A stretch of 64,000 nucleotides of DNA, from contig CACCYT010000003.1 of the NCBI GenBank assembly GCA_902550325.1, positions 37,283 to 101,282 on the forward strand. Reading direction: 5' to 3'. This DNA comes from an uncultured Bacteroidota bacterium (lineage in GTDB: Bacteria; Bacteroidota; Bacteroidia; Flavobacteriales; Flavobacteriaceae). The translations under genes were made by a program, and so were the position numbers. Below, in pieces: positions 43,706 to 52,801 of the stretch. The number at the start of each line of letters is the position of its first letter. Position 1 is the first letter of the stretch. The notes under the pieces were generated by a model. That model saw only the letters and a program-made list of their open reading frames with translations. It had not been told where the DNA came from and did no database searches.

Positions 43706-44878
43706 TTAGTCTATTGTATGACCACCCAAGTATGTCCAAGTGTTTTGTGGATATACAATCCACTCAGAGTCACTTTCACTAGTTCCTCTAGAGGCATCCC
43801 AGTCTGAATTCCCCTTTTTTACACTGGGTTTTCTAACAAGTGTGTGTTCTTTTGTTCCATTGGTTGTTCCTGCTACATCCCAACCAGATCCAGGATCACC
43901 TTGCCAGTCACCAAGAACGTCTATTACTGTGAAGTTAAACCTAGTTCCTTTCACTAATTTAAACCCATCATCACCATTTGACAAATACCTAAATAGGTGA
44001 TCTGCTTTTGCAACAATTGATGCATCAGCAGAAGGGTTAGCAATAACATAAACACCACCAGCTGCAATTTTAGCACCTGCCGGGAACTCATTCCAATATT
44101 CAAAGTCACCAGGTGTGGTTGGAGCATTGGAAACATTTGGAAATGCATACTCTGTTAAATCAACTTCAGCACCTGTTGGATTATAAATTTCTAAGTATTT
44201 GTTGTTACTTGTACCTTCAGCATATTCACTAAAAAATATAGTAGTGGTTACAACTGGATCTGGATCAGGTGCATCAGGAAGTGTGATTGATGCTGTTCCA
44301 ATATTGCTGTCGTACTCACCATCATTGGCTTTGAAAGTAAAGGAATCAGACCCATACGCATTAGCGTTTGGTGTGTAGGTAGCCGTACTGCCACTTAAAC
44401 TTACGGAACCTTTGGAGGGTTGTCCAACAATTGAAAACGTGATGCTATCTCCCTCAGGATCAGATCCAGTTAAAGTAATCGCTATTGCAGAACCGTCTGA
44501 AGTTGCTGATACATTATTAACGGTAGGAGGGTTGTTCACATTTCCAGTAATTGTGATTGTAATGTTGGCTATATTACTAACATTATTTTCCGAATCGTAT
44601 ACTCTGTATGAAAAATTATCTACACCATTTGTATTGTCGTTGGGTGTATAAGTTAAAACATCACCTGAGACTGAGCCAGTTCCCAAACTAGCGTAAGATT
44701 CAAGTGCATAAATTATACTGTCGCCATCAGGATCTTGTCCTAATAATTTAACAGTAATTGTTGCTCCTCCATCAGTAAGACCGGTTACATCTTCAGCAGT
44801 TGGATTGGCGTTGTCATCAGGGGAACATGAAATAAAAATAAAGATTGATAATAATAATAGTGAGTATATATTTTTCAT
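43706..44878 (-). CDS. Lipoprotein with tandem Ig-like (cadherin-type) repeats and a lamin-tail domain
   Basis: 390 residues. Lipobox IFISC (Cys18). Two tandem Ig/cadherin-like repeats (about 25-115 and 117-200), each ending in YTPN.N..G.D.F.Y/F, precede an LTD module (TTTIFFSEYAEGTSNNKYLEIYNPTG, about 215-385). The tail (KEHTLVRKPSVKKGNSDWDASRGTS ... YPQNTWTYLGGH) matches the shorter neighbour. Probably a surface-exposed adhesin or scaffold. First gene of the pair; the promoter should lie in the 180 bases upstream, which hold no other gene. Confidence 0.87.
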   Translation of the reverse strand: MKNIYSLLLLSIFIFISCSPDDNANPTAEDVTGLTDGGATITVKLLGQDPDGDSIIYALESYASLGTGSVSGDVLTYTPNDNTNGVDNFSYRVYDSENNVSNIANITITITGNVNNPPTVNNVSATSDGSAIAITLTGSDPEGDSITFSIVGQPSKGSVSLSGSTATYTPNANAYGSDSFTFKANDGEYDSNIGTASITLPDAPDPDPVVTTTIFFSEYAEGTSNNKYLEIYNPTGAEVDLTEYAFPNVSNAPTTPGDFEYWNEFPAGAKIAAGGVYVIANPSADASIVAKADHLFRYLSNGDDGFKLVKGTRFNFTVIDVLGDWQGDPGSGWDVAGTTNGTKEHTLVRKPSVKKGNSDWDASRGTSESDSEWIVYPQNTWTYLGGHTID

Positions 44879-45059
44879 TGTGTGAGTACTTATAATTTAA
44901 TTACAATAAATATATTTTTTTTTTGCAAACTATGATGTTAATAAATCTTTATTTATTTCACTTTTGAGGATTTTAAATTTTTAGACAAAAAATCTGTAGA
45001 TATCAACAAAATATTCCACCCTATTATTTTAATTTTATAATTAATAAAAATTATTTCAC

Positions 45060-45443
45060 ATGAAAAAACAGTTGAATGCAGTTAAAGATTTCCATGATAC
45101 ATTTGGTTTGAATTATAATGATTCTCCAACAGTAGATTTGGGAAAAAAAATTATTGAGTTAAGATTTAATTTAATGAAAGAGGAAAATGAAGAGTATATT
45201 GAAGCTGCAAGAAATAATGATATTATTGAAATAGCCGATGCTCTTGGAGATATGCTTTATATTTTGTGTGGGACAATAATTGAGCATGGAATGTCTGACA
45301 TCATAGAGGATGTTTTTGACGAGATTCAAAAAAGCAATATGAGCAAATTGGGATCAGATGGAAAACCAATATATAGAGAAGATGGTAAAGTCATGAAGGG
45401 TCCTAATTATTTTAAACCAAACTTTTCAAAATTTTTCAGTTGA
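45060..45443 (+). CDS. MazG-like nucleoside triphosphate pyrophosphohydrolase (all-alpha NTP-PPase)
   Basis: 127 residues. The metal-binding motif EENEEYIEAARNNDIIEIADALGDMLY has EExxE ... ExxD as in MazG/HisE-type enzymes, which hydrolyse NTPs or phosphoribosyl-ATP to the monophosphate. C-terminal YREDGKVMKGPNYFKPN resembles a group of phage/bacterial PRA-PH-like proteins. It probably cleans up abnormal nucleotides in the cytoplasm. Its end overlaps the convergent ilvE end by 8 bases. Confidence 0.85.
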   Translation: MKKQLNAVKDFHDTFGLNYNDSPTVDLGKKIIELRFNLMKEENEEYIEAARNNDIIEIADALGDMLYILCGTIIEHGMSDIIEDVFDEIQKSNMSKLGSDGKPIYREDGKVMKGPNYFKPNFSKFFS

Positions 45444-46485
45444 TTTTATATTTCCAATTTTCAAAATCATTGGATATATTGTATTGGATGTTGTTTAATT
45501 TTTCTTTAAGAAAACTTGATATTGAATTTTTTTCAGAATTGAGTGTATACAATTGATCTCTGTGTCCAAAGGATTTTATCGGCAAGACGACAACTGCTGT
45601 TCCGCTTCCAAATATTTCTTTTAAATTTCCTGATTTATGCTCTTTTATAATTTCATCAATCGTAATTTCTCTTTCATAAACATCAATCCCATAAAACTTA
45701 GCAAGTTCGATTATGCTTTTTCTTGTTATTCCATCTAGAATACTATCAGAAGTTGGCGAAGTGATTAGTTTATTACCAATAACAAAAAATAAGTTCATTG
45801 TACCAGCTTCCTCAATTGCATTGTGATTATTTGAATCAGTCCATATAATTTGTTGAAATCCCTGTTCAATTGCTAGTTTAGTAGGGTAGAAGGCAGCTGC
45901 ATAATTTCCAGCAGCTTTTGCATAACCCACACCACCCTTAGCAGCTCTGCTGTATTTTTCTTCAATCTTGACACTAATTTCCATGTCACCGTAATAGGAT
46001 TTACTAGGGCTACATATGATTAGGAATGTATATTCATTAGCTTCAGATGCATTGATTGAGGGCTCAGATGCATAAACAAAAGGTCGAATATATAGAGCAT
46101 TTCCAAAACCTTTTTTTATCCATTCAGAATCAATTTTTAACAATTTATTCAAACCATTAAAAAATATTTTTTCATCAATTTCAGGAATAGCTAATCTTTG
46201 GGAAGACTTATTAAATCTTTTAAAGTTTTCGTCAGGTCTGAATAGAAATAAATCATCATCTTCGCTTTTAAAACACTTCATTCCTTCAAAAATTGCTTGT
46301 CCATAGTGAAGTACTCTTGCGGAGGGGCTTACTGAAATATTTTTATAAGGTCTAATTTCACCAGACGACCATTTTCCATTTTTATATTCAGAAATAAACA
46401 TGTGATCGGTAAAAATTTTACCAAATGTTAGATTTGTAAAATCCACATCGTCTATTCTTGATTTTTCAATAAGATTAATTTTCAT
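45436..46485 (-). CDS. ilvE: Branched-chain amino acid aminotransferase
   Basis: 349 residues of PLP fold type IV. GQAIFEGMKCF, LYIRPFVYASEPS, GYAKAAGNYAAAFYPTKLA with the PLP Lys in YAKAAGN, IEEAGTMNLFFV, and GSGTAVVVLPI complete the family. It transfers amino groups between leucine, isoleucine, valine and 2-oxoglutarate, and would feed the acyl-CoA carboxylase/crotonase set at 6-9 kb with leucine-derived carbon if acting in breakdown. Confidence 0.94.
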   Translation of the reverse strand: MKINLIEKSRIDDVDFTNLTFGKIFTDHMFISEYKNGKWSSGEIRPYKNISVSPSARVLHYGQAIFEGMKCFKSEDDDLFLFRPDENFKRFNKSSQRLAIPEIDEKIFFNGLNKLLKIDSEWIKKGFGNALYIRPFVYASEPSINASEANEYTFLIICSPSKSYYGDMEISVKIEEKYSRAAKGGVGYAKAAGNYAAAFYPTKLAIEQGFQQIIWTDSNNHNAIEEAGTMNLFFVIGNKLITSPTSDSILDGITRKSIIELAKFYGIDVYEREITIDEIIKEHKSGNLKEIFGSGTAVVVLPIKSFGHRDQLYTLNSEKNSISSFLKEKLNNIQYNISNDFENWKYKIN

Positions 46486-46541
46486 CTAATAATGTTGTGA
46501 TATAAAATTACAAATTAACTTTGTATCAATTCAATCTTGAA

Positions 46542-47438
46542 ATGAAATTTCTAATAACAGGTGGAACAGGGCTAATCGGAAAAAATATTGTCCAATTATT
46601 GATCAGAAATAATCATCATATTAATATTCTTTCTCGAAAGGAAAAAGACAATTCAGAAAATTTAAGTTTTTTCAAATGGAACCCTAAAAGACAAACGGTT
46701 GATTATGATTCAATTAATGATGTTGATATTGTCATTAATCTCGCTGGTGAAAATATTTTTGGTTTGTGGACAAGCTCAAAAAAAGAGAGGATATTAAAAT
46801 CAAGACTTCAGTCTCTAAAACTCTTAAAAAAATTAATAAAACACAGACCAAATAAAGTCAAGCAAATAATTTCTGCATCTGCAATTGGCATTTTTCCAAA
46901 TTCTCAAGAAGCTGTTTATAATGAAGATTCAGATTTAGTGGGAAAAACATTTTTAGCCAATGTTGTTAAACAATGGGAAAAAGAAATTGAGTCTTTCAAA
47001 GAATTTAGAATTGCTATTACAACCATAAGAATAGGTATGGTTTTTAGTGAACTTGGTGGCATTATAAAAGTTTTAAGATTTATTTTGAATTCTAGAATTT
47101 TATTCCTTGTTGGAAATGGTAATCAAAAAATTTCCTGGATTCACATAGAGGATCTTTCAGAAATTTTTTACAAATTATCATTAAAAAACTACAACGGTTT
47201 AATTCATGCAGTAAATAATAACCCAACAACTATGTTGGATTTACTTAAAAAACTCTCTGATAATTACAGCTTTTGTTTTAAAATCTTTACTCCAAATATA
47301 ATTTTGAAATCATTGTTTAAAGTTTTTTTTATGAAAGATTTTTATGATGATATTGTAAATTCAAGTAAGAATGTTGTTTCTACGGAGATGAAAAAAATAA
47401 GTCATAAGTTCAAGTATATTGAGTTAAATGATTTGTAA
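46542..47438 (+). CDS. TIGR01777-family epimerase (NAD-dependent, YfcH-like)
   Basis: 298 residues from ATG 46542, at which MKFLITGGTGLIGKNIVQLL, the Rossmann nucleotide loop, begins; the reading from 46521 adds seven residues. NLAGENIFGLWTSSKKERILKSR (TIGR01777 signature), SASAIGIFPN and WIHIEDLSEIF are visible, with the DUF1731-like C-terminus shortened. An extended SDR of unknown substrate, often linked with cell division (YfcH, SulA-like). Ends just before grpE, from which it is separated by 59 bases. Confidence 0.87.
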   Translation: MKFLITGGTGLIGKNIVQLLIRNNHHINILSRKEKDNSENLSFFKWNPKRQTVDYDSINDVDIVINLAGENIFGLWTSSKKERILKSRLQSLKLLKKLIKHRPNKVKQIISASAIGIFPNSQEAVYNEDSDLVGKTFLANVVKQWEKEIESFKEFRIAITTIRIGMVFSELGGIIKVLRFILNSRILFLVGNGNQKISWIHIEDLSEIFYKLSLKNYNGLIHAVNNNPTTMLDLLKKLSDNYSFCFKIFTPNIILKSLFKVFFMKDFYDDIVNSSKNVVSTEMKKISHKFKYIELNDL

Positions 47439-47497
47439 AAAACCATGACATTTTGGCAATTTAGTTTTATTGGCAGTAAATTTGAATAAATCTTAAC

Positions 47498-47992
47498 ATG
47501 CCCGAAAAAAATAAAAAAACTGCAACTAAAAAACCTACTTTAAAGGACCAAATTAAATCATTAAATAATGATATTGAATCTGAAAAAGACAAGTATTTAA
47601 GACTATTTGCCGAGTTTGAAAATTTTAGAAAAAGAACTTCTAAAGAGAGGATTGAGTTATTCAAAACTGCATCAAAAGAGCTAATGTCAGCTTTATTGCC
47701 GGTACTGGATGATATGGATAGAGCATTAAAAGAGTTTGAGAAAGACAATAATGTTGATTATACCGGTTTCAAATTAATACATAACAAGTTTTACGACACC
47801 CTAGTAAGCAATGGTTTATCAAAAATTGACGTTAGTGCAGGAACAACATTTGATGCTGAAAAACACGAAGCTATTACTCAAATTAAAGCTCCATCCAAAA
47901 AAATGGTTGGTAAAATAATTGATGTGGTCGAAAATGGTTATTTAATAGGTGATAAAATTTTAAGATATCCTAAGGTTGTAGTTGGAAATTAA
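47498..47992 (+). CDS. grpE: Nucleotide exchange factor GrpE
   Basis: 164 residues. A long coiled coil (about 12-60, [32 protein letters not shown]) and the beta-wing domain with [11 protein letters not shown] and [21 protein letters not shown], the standard GrpE end. It speeds ADP release from DnaK. Directly followed by dnaJ after 2 bases; dnaK is not in the window. Confidence 0.95.
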   Translation: MPEKNKKTATKKPTLKDQIKSLNNDIESEKDKYLRLFAEFENFRKRTSKERIELFKTASKELMSALLPVLDDMDRALKEFEKDNNVDYTGFKLIHNKFYDTLVSNGLSKIDVSAGTTFDAEKHEAITQIKAPSKKMVGKIIDVVENGYLIGDKILRYPKVVVGN

Positions 47993-47994
47993 AA

Positions 47995-49098
47995 ATGAAG
48001 GAGGATTATTATAAAATATTAGGTTTAGATAAAAACGCAACTGACTCAGAAATTAAGAAGGCGTACAGAAAATGCGCTATTAAATATCATCCTGATAAAA
48101 ATCCAGGAGATAAAAAAGCTGAAGAAAAATTTAAAGAAGCTGCAGAAGCCTATGAGGTATTAGGAAACCCCGAAAAGAAATCAAAATATGATCAATTTGG
48201 ACATTCAGCCTTTCAAGGTGGCGGTTTTGGTGCTGGTGGTATGGATATGGAAGATATTTTTAGTCAATTTGGAGATATATTTGGAAGTGCTTTTGGTGGA
48301 TTTGGTGGATTTGGTGGTTCATCTAGATCTAGAACCAGTAAAGGAACTAACCTTAGGATTAAAGTTTCATTAACAATTGACGAAATAGCAAATGGCACAA
48401 ATAAAAAAATTAAGGTAAAAAGAAAAGTTCAAGCTCCAGGGATAGAATATTCTACCTGCCATGTTTGCAATGGTACGGGTCAGGTTACTAAAATAACCAA
48501 TACAATATTAGGGAGAATGCAATCTACTTCAATTTGTAACAATTGCGGTGGAACTGGTAAGATTGTTACAAAAAAACCACCTGGTAGTGACTCAAATGGT
48601 CAAATTTTAGTAGAGGAAACAGTTGATGTTAAAATTCCAGCAGGGGTTGAGGATGGAATGCAGTTGAGAGTATCAGGAAAAGGAAATGATCCAGTTTCTG
48701 ATGGAATTAGCGGTGATCTTTTAATATTAATTGATGAAAAAGAAGACTCCAATTTAAAAAGAGAAGGAAACAACCTTCACTTTGATTTATATATAAGTAT
48801 CTCTGATGCAGTTCTTGGCGCAAGTAAGGAAATTGATGTTGTTGGAGGAAAAGTTAGGATCAAGTTAGAACCTGGTTTACAATCTGGAAAAATTTTGAGA
48901 TTGAAAAATAAAGGACTAAAAGCTCTGAATGGACCCGTTGGTGATTTATTGGTTCATGTTAATGTTTGGACGCCAAAAACAATGAACAAACAACAAAAAG
49001 AATTTTTTCAACAAATGAAAGATAGTGAACATTTCAAGCCAAACCCCGATAAAAATCAAAAATCCTTTTTTGATAAAGTGAAAGATATGTTTTCTTAA
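47995..49098 (+). CDS. dnaJ: Chaperone DnaJ with a reduced zinc region
   Basis: 367 residues. J-domain with HPD in YHPDKNPGD, a Gly/Phe-rich linker (about 70-105, [10 protein letters not shown] and GFGGFGGS), and C-terminal substrate domains. The zinc region shows only two CxxCxG motifs (CHVCNGTGQ and CNNCGGTGK, about 156-195) instead of four, as I recall for other Bacteroidetes DnaJ. Co-chaperone of DnaK. Next gene starts 16 bases after the stop. Confidence 0.94.
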   Translation: MKEDYYKILGLDKNATDSEIKKAYRKCAIKYHPDKNPGDKKAEEKFKEAAEAYEVLGNPEKKSKYDQFGHSAFQGGGFGAGGMDMEDIFSQFGDIFGSAFGGFGGFGGSSRSRTSKGTNLRIKVSLTIDEIANGTNKKIKVKRKVQAPGIEYSTCHVCNGTGQVTKITNTILGRMQSTSICNNCGGTGKIVTKKPPGSDSNGQILVEETVDVKIPAGVEDGMQLRVSGKGNDPVSDGISGDLLILIDEKEDSNLKREGNNLHFDLYISISDAVLGASKEIDVVGGKVRIKLEPGLQSGKILRLKNKGLKALNGPVGDLLVHVNVWTPKTMNKQQKEFFQQMKDSEHFKPNPDKNQKSFFDKVKDMFS

Positions 49099-49114
49099 GT
49101 TTGTAAAAAAAACA

Positions 49115-50278
49115 ATGCCAAATATATTAATTGTAGAAGACGAAGAAGCTATTCGAAGAGTACTAAAAAAAGTACTTACAGAAGACGATAATAAAAATAA
49201 AATTATTGAGGCATCTGATGGGGTAGAAGCAATAAATAAAATTAAATCAGAAAATCTTCAACTTGTAATCTGTGATATTAAAATGCCAAAAAAAGATGGC
49301 ATTGATGTTTTAAATTTTCTAAAAACGTTTGATGATAAAATCCCTATAATAATGATTTCCGGTCACGGTGATTTAAAGACCGCAGTTATGGCCATGAGAA
49401 AAGGTGCATTTGATTTTATTGAAAAACCACCAGATCTGAATAGTTTATTATCGTCTGTTAGAGAATCTTTAAAAAATAAAGTTCAGCTAAAAAAGAAATC
49501 AAATAAGCAAACCAAACAAACAAAATATGATATTGTTGGTGAATCAAAAAAAATACTAGAGTTAAAACAAATAATTGAAAAGATCTCTCCAACCAATGCA
49601 AGAGTAATGATTTTAGGTCCAAATGGTTCTGGAAAGGAACTTGTTGCAAGACAAATTCATAATAATAGTCTAAGATCTGATGGACCATTCATAGAAGTAA
49701 ATTGTGCTGCCATTCCATCTGAATTGATTGAAAGTGAATTATTCGGTCATCTAAAAGGATCTTTCACTTCTGCCCACAAGGATAGAGTTGGTAAGTTTGA
49801 GGCTGCAAATAATGGAACAATTTTCTTGGACGAAATAGGTGATATGAGTTTATCAGCTCAATCAAAAGTATTAAGGGCGATTCAAGAAAGTAAAATTCAA
49901 AAAGTTGGTAGTGAAAAAGATATTTTTGTAGACTCCAGAATTATTGCAGCAACAAATAAGGATTTAAAAACACTAATTAAAGAAAATAAGTTCAGAGAAG
50001 ACTTGTATCACAGAATAGCTGTTATAGAGCTAAATGTACCAAAATTAGATGACAGAAAAGATGATATAATTCTTTTAGTTGATCACTTTTTAGAGCAATT
50101 ATCCAATGCCAACGAGAATGAAATTTTCACCATGGATTCTAAGGCAGTCAAATTACTAACCACCTTTTCATGGAAAGGTAACGTTAGAGAACTTAGAAAT
50201 GTGATAGAAAGACTAACAATTTTATCAGAAAATAATAATATTAATTCTGATGATGTTAAGAAATTTTCTGGAAAATAA
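49115..50278 (+). CDS. NtrC-like response regulator lacking a DNA-binding domain
   Basis: 387 residues. Receiver domain 1-120 with phosphoacceptor Asp54 in VICDIKMPK and conserved Lys in FIEKPP. AAA+ domain from about 138: Walker A GPNGSGKE (168-175), Walker B TIFLDEIGDM (235-244) and arginine-finger region. The sigma-54 contact motif GAFTGA is altered to GSFTSA (215-220). The protein stops at 387 after WKGNVRELRNVIERL, with no Fis-type helix-turn-helix. It may therefore act without DNA binding, or as a subunit. The family member is described in other Flavobacteriia as sigma-54 dependent. It is 2 bases before the M28 peptidase gene. Confidence 0.88.
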   Translation: MPNILIVEDEEAIRRVLKKVLTEDDNKNKIIEASDGVEAINKIKSENLQLVICDIKMPKKDGIDVLNFLKTFDDKIPIIMISGHGDLKTAVMAMRKGAFDFIEKPPDLNSLLSSVRESLKNKVQLKKKSNKQTKQTKYDIVGESKKILELKQIIEKISPTNARVMILGPNGSGKELVARQIHNNSLRSDGPFIEVNCAAIPSELIESELFGHLKGSFTSAHKDRVGKFEAANNGTIFLDEIGDMSLSAQSKVLRAIQESKIQKVGSEKDIFVDSRIIAATNKDLKTLIKENKFREDLYHRIAVIELNVPKLDDRKDDIILLVDHFLEQLSNANENEIFTMDSKAVKLLTTFSWKGNVRELRNVIERLTILSENNNINSDDVKKFSGK

Positions 50279-50280
50279 TA

Positions 50281-51648
50281 ATGAGAATTACAGTAATTTT
50301 TCTTTTCACACTTACGCTTTCTTCACAAACCGATGAAAAGGTTATTTCATCAATTTTTTCAAAAGCTTTAACTGAGAGTAAATCATACAATTGGTTGGAT
50401 CACCTATCAAATCAAATTGGGGGAAGGCTTTCTGGATCACTTGAAGCTCAAAAAGCAGTTGAGTGGTCTAAAGATGAGCTTGATAAACTCGGTTTTGATG
50501 ATGTTTATTTACAACCTGTTATGGTTCCAACATGGATACGTGGTCCCAAAGAATTTGCATTAATTGAAACTGAACCTGGAATTACTTTTAATGTTAATAT
50601 TACTGCCCTTGGTGGGTCAGTTGCTACCCCATCAGTTGGTTTAAAAGCAAATGTTGTTGAGGTAACTGATCTTGAAGAGCTCAAGGGGCTGGGAAAAGAA
50701 AAAATTGATGGTAAAATTGTTTTTTTTAACAGACCAATGGACCCTACATATATTAGCACTTTTACATCATATGGTAAAGCTGTTGATCAAAGAGCTGTTG
50801 GCACTATGGAAGCATCAAAATATGGTGCGATTGGTGTGATTGTAAGGTCAATGACGCTTAGGGTTGATGACTTTCCTCACACAGGTGGTTTAACGTATGG
50901 AAACCTACCAAAGAGTAAGAGAATACCAGCTGCTGCAATCAGTACTAAAGGAGCTGATAAATTAAGTGACCTACTCAAAATAAAACCTAATTTAAAATTT
51001 CTCTTTAGGCAACAAAGCAAAACCATTAGAGATTCTCAATCTTATAATGTAATTGCAGAAATCAAAGGTTCTGAATTCCCGAACGAAGTTATTTTGGTTG
51101 GAGGTCACCTAGATTCTTGGGATATTGGTGATGGAGCTCACGATGACGGTGCAGGGGTTGTTCACTCAATGGATTTACTTAACATTTTTAATAAAATATC
51201 TTACAAACCAAAAAGAACAATAAGAGTTGTTTTATTTATGAATGAAGAAAATGGAGGAAGAGGTTCAAACAAGTATAAAGAGATAGCTGACCGAGATGGA
51301 GTTAATCATATATTTGCGATAGAATCTGATGCCGGGGGTTTTAGACCCCTCGGTTTTTCTTTTACTTGCAGTGACAGTAATTTTTTGAAGATTTTAGAGT
51401 GGAAAAAACTTTTTGCACCATATTTTGTTAATGTTTTCATCAAAGGCGGTAGTGGTGCAGATATATCCAATCTAAGAAAACCAGACAATATTTTAGCAGG
51501 TTTGAGACCAAATTCTCAAAAGTATTTTGATTATCATCACACTGAAATTGACACTTTTGAAAATGTTAACAAAAGAGAATTAGAATTGGGTTCAGCAGCT
51601 GTAGCCTCACTGGTTTATTTATTTGATAAATACGGCATTCGGAATTAA
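50281..51648 (+). CDS. Secreted M28-family zinc metallopeptidase
   Basis: 455 residues. Signal peptide MRITVIFLFTLTLSSQ. A protease-associated insert (about 110-215) precedes the M28 core: His276 in GGHLDSWD, Asp288 in HDDGAG, Glu322-323 in MNEENGG, Asp350 in ESDAGG and the final His in YHHTEID are the zinc ligands and catalytic Glu. It should release amino acids or dipeptides from peptides, or hydrolyse N-acyl amino acids. Overlaps the PAP2 gene by one base (TAATG). Confidence 0.92.
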   Translation: MRITVIFLFTLTLSSQTDEKVISSIFSKALTESKSYNWLDHLSNQIGGRLSGSLEAQKAVEWSKDELDKLGFDDVYLQPVMVPTWIRGPKEFALIETEPGITFNVNITALGGSVATPSVGLKANVVEVTDLEELKGLGKEKIDGKIVFFNRPMDPTYISTFTSYGKAVDQRAVGTMEASKYGAIGVIVRSMTLRVDDFPHTGGLTYGNLPKSKRIPAAAISTKGADKLSDLLKIKPNLKFLFRQQSKTIRDSQSYNVIAEIKGSEFPNEVILVGGHLDSWDIGDGAHDDGAGVVHSMDLLNIFNKISYKPKRTIRVVLFMNEENGGRGSNKYKEIADRDGVNHIFAIESDAGGFRPLGFSFTCSDSNFLKILEWKKLFAPYFVNVFIKGGSGADISNLRKPDNILAGLRPNSQKYFDYHHTEIDTFENVNKRELELGSAAVASLVYLFDKYGIRN

Positions 51649-52235
51649 TGTTCGATAAATTAAAAAGCCTGGATATAGACTTGTTAGTCTTTCTTAACAA
51701 TTTAGGAAGTGAACAGTTTGATTTTTTATGGCTCATAATAACAAACAAATACACTTGGATACCACTTTATTTCTCTTTAATATATCTACACTTTAATTCT
51801 ATAAGGTTAAAAATTAGATCAATTTTTTTATTTTTCTTTGTTATTGGACTATTGATTTTATTTACAGATCAGTCTAGTAATTTGTCTAAGCATTTTTTTG
51901 AAATTTTACGTCCTTGTAACGATGAATCTGTTTCAAGACTTATTAGAGTAGTTAAGACGGGTTGCGGAGGTTTGTATGGGTTTTTCTCAGCTCACGCAGC
52001 AAATTCTTTTGCTATAGCAACTTTCTTTTATTTCACACTCAATAAGTACAACAGAATAGGAAAACTTCTCTTCATATGGGCAACAGTAGTTTCTTACAGT
52101 AGGGTTTACTGTGGTGTCCATTTCCCCTCAGATATTGTAATTGGTGGTGCATATGGATTAATTGCAGGATACATAGCTTATATTTTTTATCAAAATCTGA
52201 TGAAGAATCAGTCTTTTTTCAGTAAATCAGAATAA
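51648..52235 (+). CDS. PAP2-family membrane phosphatase
   Basis: 195 residues with about five membrane helices. The three PAP2 motifs are KHFFEILRP, FFSAHAANS and SRVYCGVHFPSDIV, with His in SAH and His in GVHFP as catalytic residues. Likely acts on lipid phosphates, undecaprenyl pyrophosphate or phosphatidylglycerol phosphate. Its end overlaps the convergent msrA gene by 28 bases. Confidence 0.92.
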   Translation: MFDKLKSLDIDLLVFLNNLGSEQFDFLWLIITNKYTWIPLYFSLIYLHFNSIRLKIRSIFLFFFVIGLLILFTDQSSNLSKHFFEILRPCNDESVSRLIRVVKTGCGGLYGFFSAHAANSFAIATFFYFTLNKYNRIGKLLFIWATVVSYSRVYCGVHFPSDIVIGGAYGLIAGYIAYIFYQNLMKNQSFFSKSE

Positions 52236-52801
52236 TTAGATTTAAATTTTTCAATTCTAGGGACAGATACATTCCATATGTAAGGATTGTTTGGGTTTTT
52301 TATTTTGTAATCTTGATGATAACTTTCTGCCAAATAAAATATTTCAAAATTCTTAACCTCTGTAACAATTTGGTTATATACTTTATTGTCAAGTAATCTT
52401 TTGATTTCTTTTTCAATTATAATCTTTTCTTCATTAGTCTCGTAAAAAGCAATAGATCTGTAGTGTGGCCCAATATCTGGCCCTTGTTTGTTTAGAGTTG
52501 TTGGATCGTGTGAGGCAAAAAAGACTTCTACGAGTTTTGAAAAACTTATTTGATTAGGGTTGTAGGATACTTTTATACTTTCTGCATGACCTGTTTTTCC
52601 AGTAAGAACTTGCCTGTATGATGGGTTTTTCAGCCAACCACCAGAGTATCCTGAAACGACATCATTAACGCCCTCTAAGCTCTCATATATAGATTCTACA
52701 CACCAAAAACAACCAGATGCAAAATATGCATTCTTTAGTTCAGTTTGTCCGTAAGAAATTGATAAAAAGAAAAATATTAAAAATCGGACTTTAAACTTCA
52801 T
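52208..52801 (-). CDS. msrA: Peptide methionine-S-sulfoxide reductase, exported
   Basis: 197 residues with an N-terminal signal peptide (FLIFFFLSISYG). The active-site motif GCFWCVES with catalytic Cys, VSGYSGG, GHAESIKVSY and PTTLNKQGPDIGPHYRS identify MsrA. It reduces oxidised Met residues, presumably in periplasmic proteins. Its start overlaps the glycosyltransferase end by 11 bases, so it is the last gene of a secA-glycosyltransferase-msrA string. Confidence 0.94.
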   Translation of the reverse strand: MKFKVRFLIFFFLSISYGQTELKNAYFASGCFWCVESIYESLEGVNDVVSGYSGGWLKNPSYRQVLTGKTGHAESIKVSYNPNQISFSKLVEVFFASHDPTTLNKQGPDIGPHYRSIAFYETNEEKIIIEKEIKRLLDNKVYNQIVTEVKNFEIFYLAESYHQDYKIKNPNNPYIWNVSVPRIEKFKSNYSDLLKKD

